Shown here: positions 16,486 to 24,863 of the stretch, in pieces
How the letters are laid out: every line of letters starts with the position of its first letter
Position numbering within the stretch: position 1 is the stretch's first letter
Assembly: GCF_001426665.1 (NCBI RefSeq)
Contig: NZ_LMEY01000027.1
Coordinates: forward strand, 100,439-164,438
Reading direction: 5' to 3'
Length of the DNA: 64,000 nucleotides
DNA from: Rhizobium sp. Root1334
GTDB taxonomy: Bacteria > Pseudomonadota > Alphaproteobacteria > Rhizobiales > Rhizobiaceae
Notes under the pieces: generated by a model
Database searches by the model: none
Seen by the model: only the letters and a program-made list of their open reading frames with translations
What the model was told of the DNA's origin: nothing
Made by a program: the position numbers and the translations under genes

Positions 16486-16950
16486 ATGCATGAAATAGAC
16501 AAGATCGACCGCCGGATCCTCAACATCCTGCAGGCGGATGGCCGGATTACCAATCTGGAACTGGCCGACCGCATCGGGCTTTCCCCCACGGCCACCAGCG
16601 AGCGGCTGCGCCGTTTGCTGAAAGAGGGTTATGTCTCCGGCTTCGGCGCCCGGCTCGACCCGCACAAACTCGGCTTCGGGTTGCTCGTCTTCATCGAGGT
16701 GATGCTGGACAAGACGACGCCTGAAGTGTTCGACAAATTTGCCGAGGCGGTCAAACAGGCACCCTCCGTGCTTGAATGCCACATGGTGGCCGGCGGCTTC
16801 GACTATCTCGTCAAGACGCGCTTCGAAGACATGAACGCCTATCGCAATTTCCTTGGCCAGGTGCTGTGGACCTTGCCGGGGGTCAAGGAAACGCGGACTT
16901 ACGCCGTCATGGAAGAAATCAAGAACGACGGGCCGCTGCCGCTGGGCTGA
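16486..16950 (+). CDS. Lrp/AsnC family transcriptional regulator
   Basis: 154 residues. The N-terminal helix-turn-helix is MHEIDKIDRRILNILQADGRITNLELADRIGLSPTATSERLRRL, and the C-terminal RAM/AsnC ligand domain runs through ECHMVAGGFDYLVKTRFEDMNAYRNFL. GGAGG (16475-16479) lies seven bases before the chosen ATG, so the longer open frame upstream is rejected. Lrp-type regulators bind amino acids; an adjacent amidohydrolase releasing amino acids makes a plausible target. Confidence 0.93.
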   Translation: MHEIDKIDRRILNILQADGRITNLELADRIGLSPTATSERLRRLLKEGYVSGFGARLDPHKLGFGLLVFIEVMLDKTTPEVFDKFAEAVKQAPSVLECHMVAGGFDYLVKTRFEDMNAYRNFLGQVLWTLPGVKETRTYAVMEEIKNDGPLPLG

Positions 16951-17103
16951 TATGCGCCGGCGCCGCCGTCCCGTTCCTCAATCTCAAATTGCAGCCTTCG
17001 CGAAATTCCATATTGTGCGCATCTGCGGTGATCAGAGGTGTGATTCTCGCTTCAATCCACAGAGTGCCGGCGCACCGCTGTGCCGTGCAAGGGAAAGTCG
17101 ACC

Positions 17104-17955
17104 ATGGCCGTAGCTCACCTGAAACACTGGAACATATCGTTTGGCGAGGGCCAGCCTTTGGCCGTTATCGCAGGGCTGAATGTTCTTGAAAATCTGGAGC
17201 TGGCACTGGGGGTCGGGCAGCACCTGAAGGCGGTGACGGCCGATCTCGGCTTGCCTTTCGTGTTCAAGGCAAGCTTTGACAAGGCAAACCGCTCCTCGAA
17301 CGCCAGTTACCGAGGTCCTGGGCTGAAAGACGGCCTCGCCATGCTTGCGGAAATCAAGCGAACCTTGAATGTGCCGATTGCCACGGACATTCACGAAATC
17401 GACCAGGCAGAGGCGGTTGCCGCCGTTGCCGATCTGGTTCAAATTCCGGCGTTCCTCTGCCGCCAGACGGATCTGATCGTTGCCACCGCCATTGCCACGC
17501 AGCGTGCCGGTGGCCTGCTGCACGTCAAGAAAGCCCAATTCCTCGCTCCATGGGATTGCAAGAACATCATCGCCAAGGCGCGGGCGGTCGCGCCGGATCT
17601 CCAGATCGTCTTGTGCGAACGCGGCAGCTCCTTTGGCTACAACAATCTGATCGTCGACATGCTGGGTATCGCCGAAATGCAGCGCCTCGGCGTTCCGGTG
17701 ACGATCGATGCGACCCATTCGGTGCAATTGCCGGGCGCCGACCCCCGCACCAACGGTGGTTCGACAGGTGGGCGCCGCGAGGGTGTTCCCATCATCGCCA
17801 AGGCGGCCGTGGCGGCCGGTGCCAATGGCGTGTTCCTCGAGTTCCATCCTGACCCTGACCGTGCGCTTTGCGACGGGCCAAGCTGCCTGCCGCTCGACAC
17901 GGCTGCAAGCCTGCTTTCGACCCTGCGCGCGGTGCACCGGGCGGTGCGGAGTTAG
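17104..17955 (+). CDS. kdsA: 3-deoxy-8-phosphooctulonate synthase
   Basis: 283 residues. Condenses arabinose-5-phosphate and PEP to Kdo-8-phosphate for lipopolysaccharide inner core. Conserved segments: FKASFDKANRSS, SYRGPGL, TDIHE, QIPAFLCRQTD, KKAQFLAPWD, SFGYNNLIVDML, DATHSVQLPG and EFHPDPDRALCDGPS. Residue 26 is Asn (GLN in VIAGLNVLEN), as in the metal-independent E. coli enzyme, not the Cys of metal-dependent forms. The gene stands alone here, not beside pyrG/eno where many alphaproteobacteria keep kdsA, so it could be a relocated gene or a second copy. Confidence 0.9.
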   Translation: MAVAHLKHWNISFGEGQPLAVIAGLNVLENLELALGVGQHLKAVTADLGLPFVFKASFDKANRSSNASYRGPGLKDGLAMLAEIKRTLNVPIATDIHEIDQAEAVAAVADLVQIPAFLCRQTDLIVATAIATQRAGGLLHVKKAQFLAPWDCKNIIAKARAVAPDLQIVLCERGSSFGYNNLIVDMLGIAEMQRLGVPVTIDATHSVQLPGADPRTNGGSTGGRREGVPIIAKAAVAAGANGVFLEFHPDPDRALCDGPSCLPLDTAASLLSTLRAVHRAVRS

Positions 17956-18114
17956 CGCGGCGGCCACACGACGGCGGCCATCTTCGTGATGAAATCTGCC
18001 GATCTGGGGCTCCCCCGCGCACCAATCAGCACAATTTTGGTTCTTTTCAAACGGCCCTGATTGCGCATAGGCTCAAGTGCAGCTCGATCATCGAGCATTG
18101 CTTTGAGGGGTTAG

Positions 18115-18477
18115 ATGAAAAAGATCATTTTCGCCGCAGCACTCGCGCTTGAGGCCGCGACCACTGCGCATGCGCAGACTGTCAACGCCGGAAAATACAC
18201 GGTCGAGGGGACCAATCTTGATGGATCGAGCTATTCCGGCACGGCTGAAATAACGCTCGCCAGCGAAACCACCTGCGTGATCGAATGGGAAACGGCAGGC
18301 GTGAAGTCGACCGGTGTTTGCATGCTCAACGGCAACGCGTTTGCGGCCGGCTATGTCTTGGAAGACGCGCTGGGTCTGATCGTCTACAAGGTCAACGGCG
18401 ATGGTACGCTGGATGGCAAGTGGACGATTACCGGCAAGGACGGCTCCGGCACGGAAGTTCTGACCGAAGTTAAATAG
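18115..18477 (+). CDS. small exported hypothetical protein
   Basis: 120 residues with a clear signal peptide (MKKIIFAAALALEAATTAHA, cleavage before QT). The mature part of about 100 residues is Gly/Thr-rich with alternating beta pattern (GKYTVEGTNLDGSSYSGTAE; two Cys in TTCVIEWE and STGVCML could pair). GAGGGG lies six bases ahead of the ATG and a good terminator follows. No family is recognised beyond similar rhizobial exported proteins. Confidence 0.78.
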   Translation: MKKIIFAAALALEAATTAHAQTVNAGKYTVEGTNLDGSSYSGTAEITLASETTCVIEWETAGVKSTGVCMLNGNAFAAGYVLEDALGLIVYKVNGDGTLDGKWTITGKDGSGTEVLTEVK

Positions 18478-18502
18478 TCCGCCTTTTGGTGGCAGGACAA
18501 TG

Positions 18503-18537
18503 AAAGGTCGGCAAGTCGAACCTGCCGGCCTTTCGTT
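18503..18537. terminator. bidirectional rho-independent terminator
   Basis: An 11-bp stem (AAAGGTCGGCA with TGCCGGCCTTT, one G-U) around a 9-base loop, with A and T runs on both sides. It separates the convergent exported-protein and alcohol-dehydrogenase genes. Confidence 0.8.
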
Positions 18538-18545
18538 TGAATGGA

Positions 18546-19586
18546 TTACAGTGTCGCCATGTCGATGACGAAACGGTAGCGCACGTCGCTCTTGATGACG
18601 CGCTCATAGGCTTCGTTGACCTGATCCATGCGGATCAATTCGATTTCCGAGACGATATTGTGCACGCCGCAGAAATCGAGCATTTCCTGGGTTTCCTTGA
18701 TCGAGCCGATCATCGAGCCGGCAATCGAGCGGCGGGACGGAACCAGCGAGAACGCATGGACCGGCACCGGCTTTTCCGGAATGCCGAGCAGCACCAGCGT
18801 GCCATCAACCTTGAGCAGGCCGAGATAAGCGTTCCAGTCGATCTCTGCCGACACGGTGCACAGGATGAGGTCGAACGTTCCTGCCAGTTTCGTGAAGGTC
18901 TCAGCGTCGGCGGTCGCGTAATAATGATCGGCACCGAGCTTCAGGCCATCTTCTTTTTTCGACAGGGACTGGCTGAGCACAGTGACATCCGCGCCCATCG
19001 CGTGGGCCAGCTTGACGCCCATATGGCCAAGCCCGCCCATGCCGACGATAGCCACCTTCTTGCCCGGGCCAGCGCCCCAGTTGCGCAGCGGGGAGTAGAG
19101 CGTAATGCCCGCACAAAGCAGCGGTGCCGTTGCCTCGAAGGGCAGGTTCTCCGGGATGGAGAGGACATAACCTTCCTTGACGACGATAAAATCGGAATAG
19201 CCGCCCTGGGTGGGTGTCTTGCCGTCGGCTTCGACGCTATTATAGGTGCCGACAAGGCCGGGCATATACTGTTCCAGGTCGACATCGCGGCTGGCGCAGG
19301 TGGTGCAGCTATCGACGAAGCAGCCGACGCCAACCCGGTCGCCGACCTTGAATTTTGATACTTTCGAACCTACAGCCGTAACGATACCGGCGATCTCATG
19401 GCCGGGCACCATCGGGAATGCCGAATTACCCCACTCGTTGCGGGCCTGATGGATATCCGAATGGCAGATGCCGGAATACTTGATGCTGATGACGACGTCG
19501 TCCTCGCGGGGTTCGCGCCGTTCGAATGTGAAGGGCTGCAGCGGCTTCGACGCATCCGTCGCCGCATATCCTCTTGCCAGGGCCAT
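18546..19586 (-). CDS. zinc-type NAD(P)-dependent alcohol dehydrogenase (YahK/cinnamyl-type)
   Basis: 346 residues, medium-chain dehydrogenase. Catalytic-zinc region GICHSDIH (Cys, near residue 40) and PGHEIAGIV (His-Glu) are intact, as is the Rossmann motif [20 protein letters not shown]. The structural-zinc lobe reads [17 protein letters not shown], where two of the four expected cysteines are replaced by Arg and Met. RBS GGAGTG precedes the ATG. It is divergent from an AraC regulator, 220 bases apart, which probably controls it. Substrate likely an aliphatic or aromatic aldehyde/alcohol. Confidence 0.9.
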   Translation of the reverse strand: MALARGYAATDASKPLQPFTFERREPREDDVVISIKYSGICHSDIHQARNEWGNSAFPMVPGHEIAGIVTAVGSKVSKFKVGDRVGVGCFVDSCTTCASRDVDLEQYMPGLVGTYNSVEADGKTPTQGGYSDFIVVKEGYVLSIPENLPFEATAPLLCAGITLYSPLRNWGAGPGKKVAIVGMGGLGHMGVKLAHAMGADVTVLSQSLSKKEDGLKLGADHYYATADAETFTKLAGTFDLILCTVSAEIDWNAYLGLLKVDGTLVLLGIPEKPVPVHAFSLVPSRRSIAGSMIGSIKETQEMLDFCGVHNIVSEIELIRMDQVNEAYERVIKSDVRYRFVIDMATL

Positions 19587-19806
19587 GGATCACTCCTTTA
19601 TCTGATGAAGCGGGGATGTGATGGAAGCACAGATCGCCTCTCCCCGGAAGCATACTGGCAGATCGCACAGACAGAACGTTAGAGCAATCCTGCAAGATTA
19701 TTGTACGATCCTGCAAAACATGTCGCCGCGGTTTTGCAAATGCACGCAGGAGGACTAACTTCCGGTGTGCGAGACACAATCTAAATAGCTGGAAAGACTT
19801 TCGATT

Positions 19807-20745
19807 ATGACAGCTTCACGAACCCCACGCAGTCAGGAACTGATTGATCTTATTGCCCGTTTCGCCAAGGAAGATGGCGATCACCCAACGGCCATTCCGG
19901 GCGTCAGCGTGCATCGTCGCTCCGGAACCGGCACAAAATCCTGCGGCTCCTACAGACCGAGCCTGGCGTTGATTGCCCAAGGCGCAAAACAGGTGGTGCT
20001 CGGCGACGACGTCTATCGCTATGGCGGCGCCGATTATCTGCTGACCTCGATCGACCTGCCGGTCACCACGCAGATCGTCGAAGCCTCGGAGGACAAACCC
20101 TATCTGAGCGTGATGTTCGGCATCGATACCACGCGCATATCCTCGCTGCTGGAACACGCCGGCAGCGGCGGCACCCCTGCCCCCTCCGCACGCGGCATGA
20201 CCGTGAGTTCGATGACAGTGGAACTGGAAGACGCGGCCATACGACTTCTCAAGCTGCTGGATCGGCCGGAAGACATACCGGCTCTGCTGCCACTGATCGA
20301 GCAGGAGATTATCTACAGGCTTTTGACCGGTCCTCAGAGTGCGCGCCTGCGCCAGATGGCAGTGACCGAAAGCCAGTCACACCAGATCAGCCGCGCCTGC
20401 GTCTGGCTGAAGGAACACTACGCCCTGCCCCTCAAGATCGAGGAACTGGCCAGCCGTGTCAGTATGAGCGTCTCCTCCCTGCATCATCACTTCAAGGCAA
20501 TCACTGCCATGAGCCCAATGCAGTATCAGAAACAGCTGCGGCTGCAGGAAGCCCGCCGGCTGATGCTGGAAGACATGCTGGATGCAGGCTCTGCCGGCCA
20601 TCAGGTCGGCTATGAAAGCCAGTCGCAGTTCAGCCGCGAATATGCCCGCCAGTTCGGCGAACCGCCGCTACGCGACGTCGGCCGTGTCCGACGCAGTCTG
20701 ATGGACCGCTTGACCCGCGGCATGGAAATGTTGAGCGAAGGGTGA
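19807..20745 (+). CDS. AraC family transcriptional regulator
   Basis: 312 residues. N-terminal AraC_N-type ligand domain (GVSVHRRSGTGTKSCGSYRPSLALIAQGAKQ) and a C-terminal double helix-turn-helix (KIEELASRVSMSVSSLHHHFKAIT; AGHQVGYESQSQFSREYARQFGEPP). This architecture is common beside aldehyde/alcohol dehydrogenase genes. The divergent gene is an alcohol dehydrogenase; the shared 220-base region must carry the operators. A short perfect hairpin (GGCTCC/GGAGCC, 20784-20799) follows the stop codon and may end the transcript. Confidence 0.9.
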   Translation: MTASRTPRSQELIDLIARFAKEDGDHPTAIPGVSVHRRSGTGTKSCGSYRPSLALIAQGAKQVVLGDDVYRYGGADYLLTSIDLPVTTQIVEASEDKPYLSVMFGIDTTRISSLLEHAGSGGTPAPSARGMTVSSMTVELEDAAIRLLKLLDRPEDIPALLPLIEQEIIYRLLTGPQSARLRQMAVTESQSHQISRACVWLKEHYALPLKIEELASRVSMSVSSLHHHFKAITAMSPMQYQKQLRLQEARRLMLEDMLDAGSAGHQVGYESQSQFSREYARQFGEPPLRDVGRVRRSLMDRLTRGMEMLSEG

Positions 20746-20808
20746 AGAGCGGGCGAAGTGCCAATCCTCGTGCTGCTACCTGCGGCTCCTGCGGGAGCCT
20801 GTGTTTAA

Positions 20809-20979
20809 GACACTCCTCCACTTCGACACCTAGACATCACGCACGTCCTGGCGCAAGGCGATTACAGACACAAGGTCCACGAAACGCGGTGGTGGTACGG
20901 CCTTGCCGAGGACCATTTGAACCCAAGTGATTTTGTTGAAGCGATTGCCTTTTCCAGCCAGAAAGCCCGTGCTGCATAA
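20809..20979 (+). pseudogene. possible 3' remnant of an unrecognised gene
   Basis: After a TAA at 20806 a frame of 56 codons without a proper start runs to TAA at 20977-20979. Its translation (VHETRWWYGLAEDHLNPSDF region) looks protein-like and its stop overlaps a GTG (20969) of the next gene, as in a translationally coupled operon. I read this as the tail of a lost upstream gene, but the frame is short enough to be chance. Confidence 0.3.
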
Positions 20980-21757
20980 CCTGGCCCCCCGGTTATTGGT
21001 GCGGATTGCGGGTTTCCTCATCCTCATCGTGGCTTGGCAGCTTTATGTCATCCTCGCTGGCGTACCAGCCTACATTTTGCCAAGCCCGCTCGCCGTGGCC
21101 AATTCCATCGTGACCGATTGGCCGATACTGGCGCCGGCTCTTTGGGTCACCACGAAAACGACCCTGTTCGGACTGATCCTTGCGGTCATCGGCGGGGTCG
21201 GCGCTGCGGTGGTTCTTGTTCAGGCCCGATGGGTCGAAACACTGTTCTCCCCGCTCATCGTGACCCTTCAAGTCACACCGATCGTCGCGATCGCGCCACT
21301 GATCCTGATTTACGCACCGTCGCCACAAATCGCTCAACTCATCTGCGCGTTTATCGTGACGTTCTTTCCGGTCCTTCTGAACACGCTTCAGGGCCTGAAA
21401 AACGCAGACCGGGATTTTACCGATTTGCTTCGAACATATGGTGCATCCCGGTGGCAGACGCTTCGTTATCTCGGCGTGCCATCGGCACTGCCGCATTTTT
21501 TCGCCGGCCTTAAAATTGGTGGCGGGCTGGCATTGATCGGTGCCGTGGTCGCGGAATTTGCGGCAGGCTCCGCCGGTGCGACGTCGGGGCTGGCATTCCG
21601 CCTGCTTGAAGCACAATACAGGCTGAACACCCCTCGCCTTTTCGCCGCCCTCGTATTACTTGCTTTGCTCGGCTACCTGATGTTCGAAATCACATCCCGT
21701 TTGTCCAGGCTGGCGCTGCGGCGGTGGCATCCAAGTGAAGCCGAGCGCGAAGGCTGA
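20927..21757 (+). CDS. ABC transporter permease (SsuC/TauC/ThiX-like)
   Basis: 276 residues of the BPD_transp_1 type with about six membrane helices. The EAA-like loop is seen in DFTDLLRTYGASRWQTLRYLGVPSALPHFFAGLKIGGG. The family imports nitrate, sulfonates, taurine or pyrimidine precursors. Start is uncertain: GTG at 20927 gives the length listed; GTG at 20969 is an alternative that would overlap an upstream frame. The matching solute-binding gene is convergent downstream, and no ATPase gene is nearby, which is unusual. Confidence 0.88.
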   Translation: MILLKRLPFPARKPVLHNLAPRLLVRIAGFLILIVAWQLYVILAGVPAYILPSPLAVANSIVTDWPILAPALWVTTKTTLFGLILAVIGGVGAAVVLVQARWVETLFSPLIVTLQVTPIVAIAPLILIYAPSPQIAQLICAFIVTFFPVLLNTLQGLKNADRDFTDLLRTYGASRWQTLRYLGVPSALPHFFAGLKIGGGLALIGAVVAEFAAGSAGATSGLAFRLLEAQYRLNTPRLFAALVLLALLGYLMFEITSRLSRLALRRWHPSEAEREG

Positions 21758-21810
21758 ACCAGGTCCTGCCGCAGCAACATTCCGATCAGTACCGATCCGA
21801 GAGCGATACT

Positions 21811-22830
21811 CTACTTCTTCAACGCCAGCCCTACGCCTTTGCAAGAAAAGCGCGTATCGAATGCCACGGTATAATCGGTCTCCGCACGCAACAGCTTCAC
21901 CTTCACCAATTCGTCAAAGAGCTGTTTGTAGCGGGCCCCCGTCATGCAGCCGATCCCCTTTTCCAGGGTATCGCCACTATCGACAATCCCATATGCCTTG
22001 ATTTTGCCGATGGCATAAGCGATCTGGCCATCGGTCATCTCCGGGTTTTCCGCCTTGATCAGAGCATTGGCAGAGGTGTTGTCATTGTTGAGGTAATTGT
22101 ACCAACCCTCAATTGATGCATCGACAAACCGCTGGACAAGGTCGGGATTGGTGTCGATGAGGCTCCGCTGGACGGTGATCATGTTCGCATAGGGTTTGTA
22201 TCCGCTATCCGCGAGCAGGAAGATCTTTGGCTCGGTGCCGGTTTGTTTCTGGATCTCGTAGGGCTCCGCTGTGATCAGGCCCTGCTGTGCGGAGTTCTTG
22301 TCCAGGAGGAATGGCGCAGGACTGAAATTATAGGGCCTGAATTGCTCATTGCGGAAGCCGGCGAAATTAGCTTTCATCCATTCGAAATATGCGCCAAACC
22401 CACCGTGCGTCATGAAAATCGTTTCGAGCTTGGCAAGGCCTTCGAAATTCTCGATGCCTCTGTCAGGGTGCGCAAGAATAACTTGGGCATTCTTTTGATA
22501 GAACGCCGCGACATCGACCAGCGGAATACCCTGCTCGATCCCGATCAGTTGCTCCTGCTGGGTGCCGAGGTAAAAATCAAGCTTGCCTGCGAGCAGCATG
22601 GTGCGATTTTGGGTTCCAGGGCCGCCTTGGGTAATTTCCACCTCAAGACCGTACTTGGCATAGGTGCCGTCGGCAGCAGCCTGATAGAACCCCCCGTGAT
22701 CGGCCTCGGCGAGCCAATCGGTGCCGAACCGGACCTTATCCAACGCATAGGAAGGAGAAACCATAGCGGCTGTCGCGATTGCCCACAGAGCGGCGCTACC
22801 CAGCCTGTGCAACGAAACATATGAGTTCAT
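21811..22830 (-). CDS. ABC transporter substrate-binding protein (NMT1/THI5/SsuA-like)
   Basis: 339 residues with signal peptide (MNSYVSLHRL to SPSYA). The mature start VRFGTDWLAEADHGGFYQAAADGTY is characteristic of the NMT1/THI5-like family that binds pyrimidines, sulfonates or similar aromatic solutes; GGPGTQNRTMLLAGKLDFYLG continues the first lobe. It is convergent with the permease gene, an uncommon order. A perfect 12-bp palindrome (22864-22875) lies about 35 bases upstream and is a candidate operator. Ligand unknown. Confidence 0.88.
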   Translation of the reverse strand: MNSYVSLHRLGSAALWAIATAAMVSPSYALDKVRFGTDWLAEADHGGFYQAAADGTYAKYGLEVEITQGGPGTQNRTMLLAGKLDFYLGTQQEQLIGIEQGIPLVDVAAFYQKNAQVILAHPDRGIENFEGLAKLETIFMTHGGFGAYFEWMKANFAGFRNEQFRPYNFSPAPFLLDKNSAQQGLITAEPYEIQKQTGTEPKIFLLADSGYKPYANMITVQRSLIDTNPDLVQRFVDASIEGWYNYLNNDNTSANALIKAENPEMTDGQIAYAIGKIKAYGIVDSGDTLEKGIGCMTGARYKQLFDELVKVKLLRAETDYTVAFDTRFSCKGVGLALKK

Positions 22831-22863
22831 TCAAAATTCCTAAGATAGTTGACATGGGGGACA

Positions 22864-22875
22864 AACGCATGCGTT
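22864..22875. promoter_or_regulatory. 12-bp perfect palindrome upstream of the binding-protein gene
   Basis: AACGCATGCGTT, extended imperfectly to ACAAACGCATGCGTTGT. It sits 34-45 bases before the ATG of the minus-strand solute-binding gene, where a repressor operator would be expected. Confidence 0.4.
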
Positions 22876-22957
22876 GTAAAGACATCCGTTTTGCCCGTGT
22901 CAATGGCAGTTTGTGAAAACGTCAAGCTATGGTTGGCTCGAGCCGATTGCCCGCCAA

Positions 22958-24637
22958 TTATTGAAACAATTGCAGGACATTTTCGGCATTCACGTTGGCG
23001 ATCTGAAGTGCTTGTATCCCAAGTTGCTGCTGCGTCTGGAGGGCTTTCAGCCGGGTCGAGGCTTCGTCCATATCGGCGTCGACAAGACGGCCGATGCCCT
23101 TGTCGATCGTGTCCATGAGGGTCTGCACGAAACTTTCCTGCATATCGACCCGCGTCTTGACGGCACCGAGCGTGCTTGCGCCTGAAATGACCTTTTGCAG
23201 CATGATATCGACGCCGGTCAGATAGTTGTCGAGATCATTGGCTGGGTCGGTGATATCCACGTCGAGGATGTCGAAATCCGGTACAGGACCGATATTGTCG
23301 GCAACGTTGCCGATGCTCATGAACGAGCGGGTACCGGCATTCGGATAAAGGGTCTTGTCGATGTCGAAGGTCACGGCCGTTCCGGTAGAACTGACATTCA
23401 ACCCTCTCCCTGCAAGCTCCAGGCCAAGAAGCGTTGCCATGTCGGCGGCGGATGTGATTTTACCGTCCGATGTACCAAGCGCCAAATCCACCTTGTCGCG
23501 GGTGATGGTGAGGGTTATCGCCGGATCGCTTCCGACCTGAATGTCGAAGCTGAACTCCACGTCGCGATGGACCGACACAGGACCGGAAAAGCTAAAACTC
23601 CATTGCGGATACATGTTGGCCTGCTCGGCGACCGGTGGCAACTCCAGCCCGGCTCCAAAGTTCCCAGGGGCAACACTCGACGTGACGCCGGAAACGGCGA
23701 TGCTGGAGCCGGGATGACCGGTCGTTTCATTGCTCCGAATAGAAAATGCGCTGCCGCCAGCCCATTGCGCTGTCGCTGGAACGCCGCCGGCGGCGAGAAC
23801 ATGCTGCAGCACTGCGGCATAAGCCTGGGCAGTCGAAACAAGGCCATCAGTCGTACCGAGAGCGGCATCTACCGCCGCCCTGTTGATGGTGATGGGGTAA
23901 CTCGTGCCGGCCGCAAGCGGGCTGTCATCGACCAGAACGTCAAAGCTGATCGTGTCAGCAGCGTCCCATGTAAATGGACCGGAGAAACCATACTGCTGAT
24001 AGCCAGCGCCCCCCGCCGCATCAATGTCTGTTGGCCTGAACCCGCCGATGTTTCCAAGCGCACGGATATCCTTCTGCAAGGCGGCACCGCCACCGGCATT
24101 GAACAGGCTGATATCGGCGGTATCGACTTCCGTTGTGCCGACGTGAACAGTGCCATCCGCAGAGCGCGTGAAGGCGGAGACGATGTTCGTGGGAAGCGAG
24201 GATAGATCCCAAAGATTTTGCGGTGCATCCGTCTTGAGCCAGTTGACGCCGTTAAAGCTCGCAGACGTGGCGATGGAGACGAATTGCTCCTTGAACTGTT
24301 CAAGTTCCTTCTGGATTTTGGCCTTGTCCACGCCTGGTTCTTTTGCGGCCACCAGCTTTGCCCGGAATTCGCTGAGAACATCTTTGGCGGCATCAAGGCC
24401 GGTATAGGTCGTATCGACCTTCGCCGCACCAAGCCCGATCGCATCAGCCACGGTGGAAATCGCCATATTGTCGGAGCGCATGGTGGTCGAAATCGACCAA
24501 TAGGCTGCATTGTCTGCTGCGGTTTGAACGCTCAGGCCCGAGCTGATCTGAGACTGCGTTTCAGCCAGGCGGGAGCCTATGCCGCGCAATGTCTGGAGGG
24601 CAGCCATAGCGGCGGTGTTCGTCAGGATACTGGTCAT
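22958..24637 (-). CDS. large flagellin with duplicated central domain
   Basis: 559 residues from ATG 24637, which has AAGGAGC in place; the longer frame to 24715 is rejected. The N-terminal D0/D1 (MTSILTNTAAMAALQTLRGI, QISSGLSVQTAADNAAYWSI) and C-terminal D1/D0 (STLGAVKTRVDMQESFVQTL, KALQTQQQLGIQALQIAN) are rhizobial flagellin type. Usual rhizobial flagellins are about 300-430 residues; the extra length is a central region with two related modules (about 23799-24003 and 23402-23610), each with a GP...F(D/S)FD core followed by ALGT(T/S)DG. It stands alone, away from other flagellar structural genes. A perfect CtrA site lies about 210 bases upstream. Confidence 0.9.
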   Translation of the reverse strand: MTSILTNTAAMAALQTLRGIGSRLAETQSQISSGLSVQTAADNAAYWSISTTMRSDNMAISTVADAIGLGAAKVDTTYTGLDAAKDVLSEFRAKLVAAKEPGVDKAKIQKELEQFKEQFVSIATSASFNGVNWLKTDAPQNLWDLSSLPTNIVSAFTRSADGTVHVGTTEVDTADISLFNAGGGAALQKDIRALGNIGGFRPTDIDAAGGAGYQQYGFSGPFTWDAADTISFDVLVDDSPLAAGTSYPITINRAAVDAALGTTDGLVSTAQAYAAVLQHVLAAGGVPATAQWAGGSAFSIRSNETTGHPGSSIAVSGVTSSVAPGNFGAGLELPPVAEQANMYPQWSFSFSGPVSVHRDVEFSFDIQVGSDPAITLTITRDKVDLALGTSDGKITSAADMATLLGLELAGRGLNVSSTGTAVTFDIDKTLYPNAGTRSFMSIGNVADNIGPVPDFDILDVDITDPANDLDNYLTGVDIMLQKVISGASTLGAVKTRVDMQESFVQTLMDTIDKGIGRLVDADMDEASTRLKALQTQQQLGIQALQIANVNAENVLQLFQ

Positions 24638-24847
24638 GTTAAAAGCTCCTTGAGCATAGGCTAGCGCCCGGCGGTCAGAACCAGTCCGGTAAAAAGCTAG
24701 CAATGATGGGAACACTTTTAACGGTTAACCACGAGGGTGCCCGCCGTCATGGCGAGACCGTCACCCTAAAAAACGAGAACACTTGATATTTAGAGTTGCC
24801 CGACGAGAATCGAGCATATTTCATTAACCTTACTGCATTAAGATAGG

Positions 24848-24863
24848 TTAACAAAAAGTTAAC
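24848..24863. promoter_or_regulatory. candidate CtrA full binding site upstream of flagellin
   Basis: TTAA-CAAAAAG-TTAAC exactly fits the CtrA consensus TTAA-N7-TTAAC and is fully palindromic as GTTAAC-AAAAA-GTTAAC. It overlaps the stop codon of the gene at 24859 and lies 211 bases before the flagellin ATG, on its promoter side. Confidence 0.6.

Noticed and set aside
17104-17955. Apparent loss of the metal Cys in kdsA as a sign of a pseudogene.
   Set aside because: Asn26 is normal for the metal-independent class (E. coli type); all other motifs are intact.
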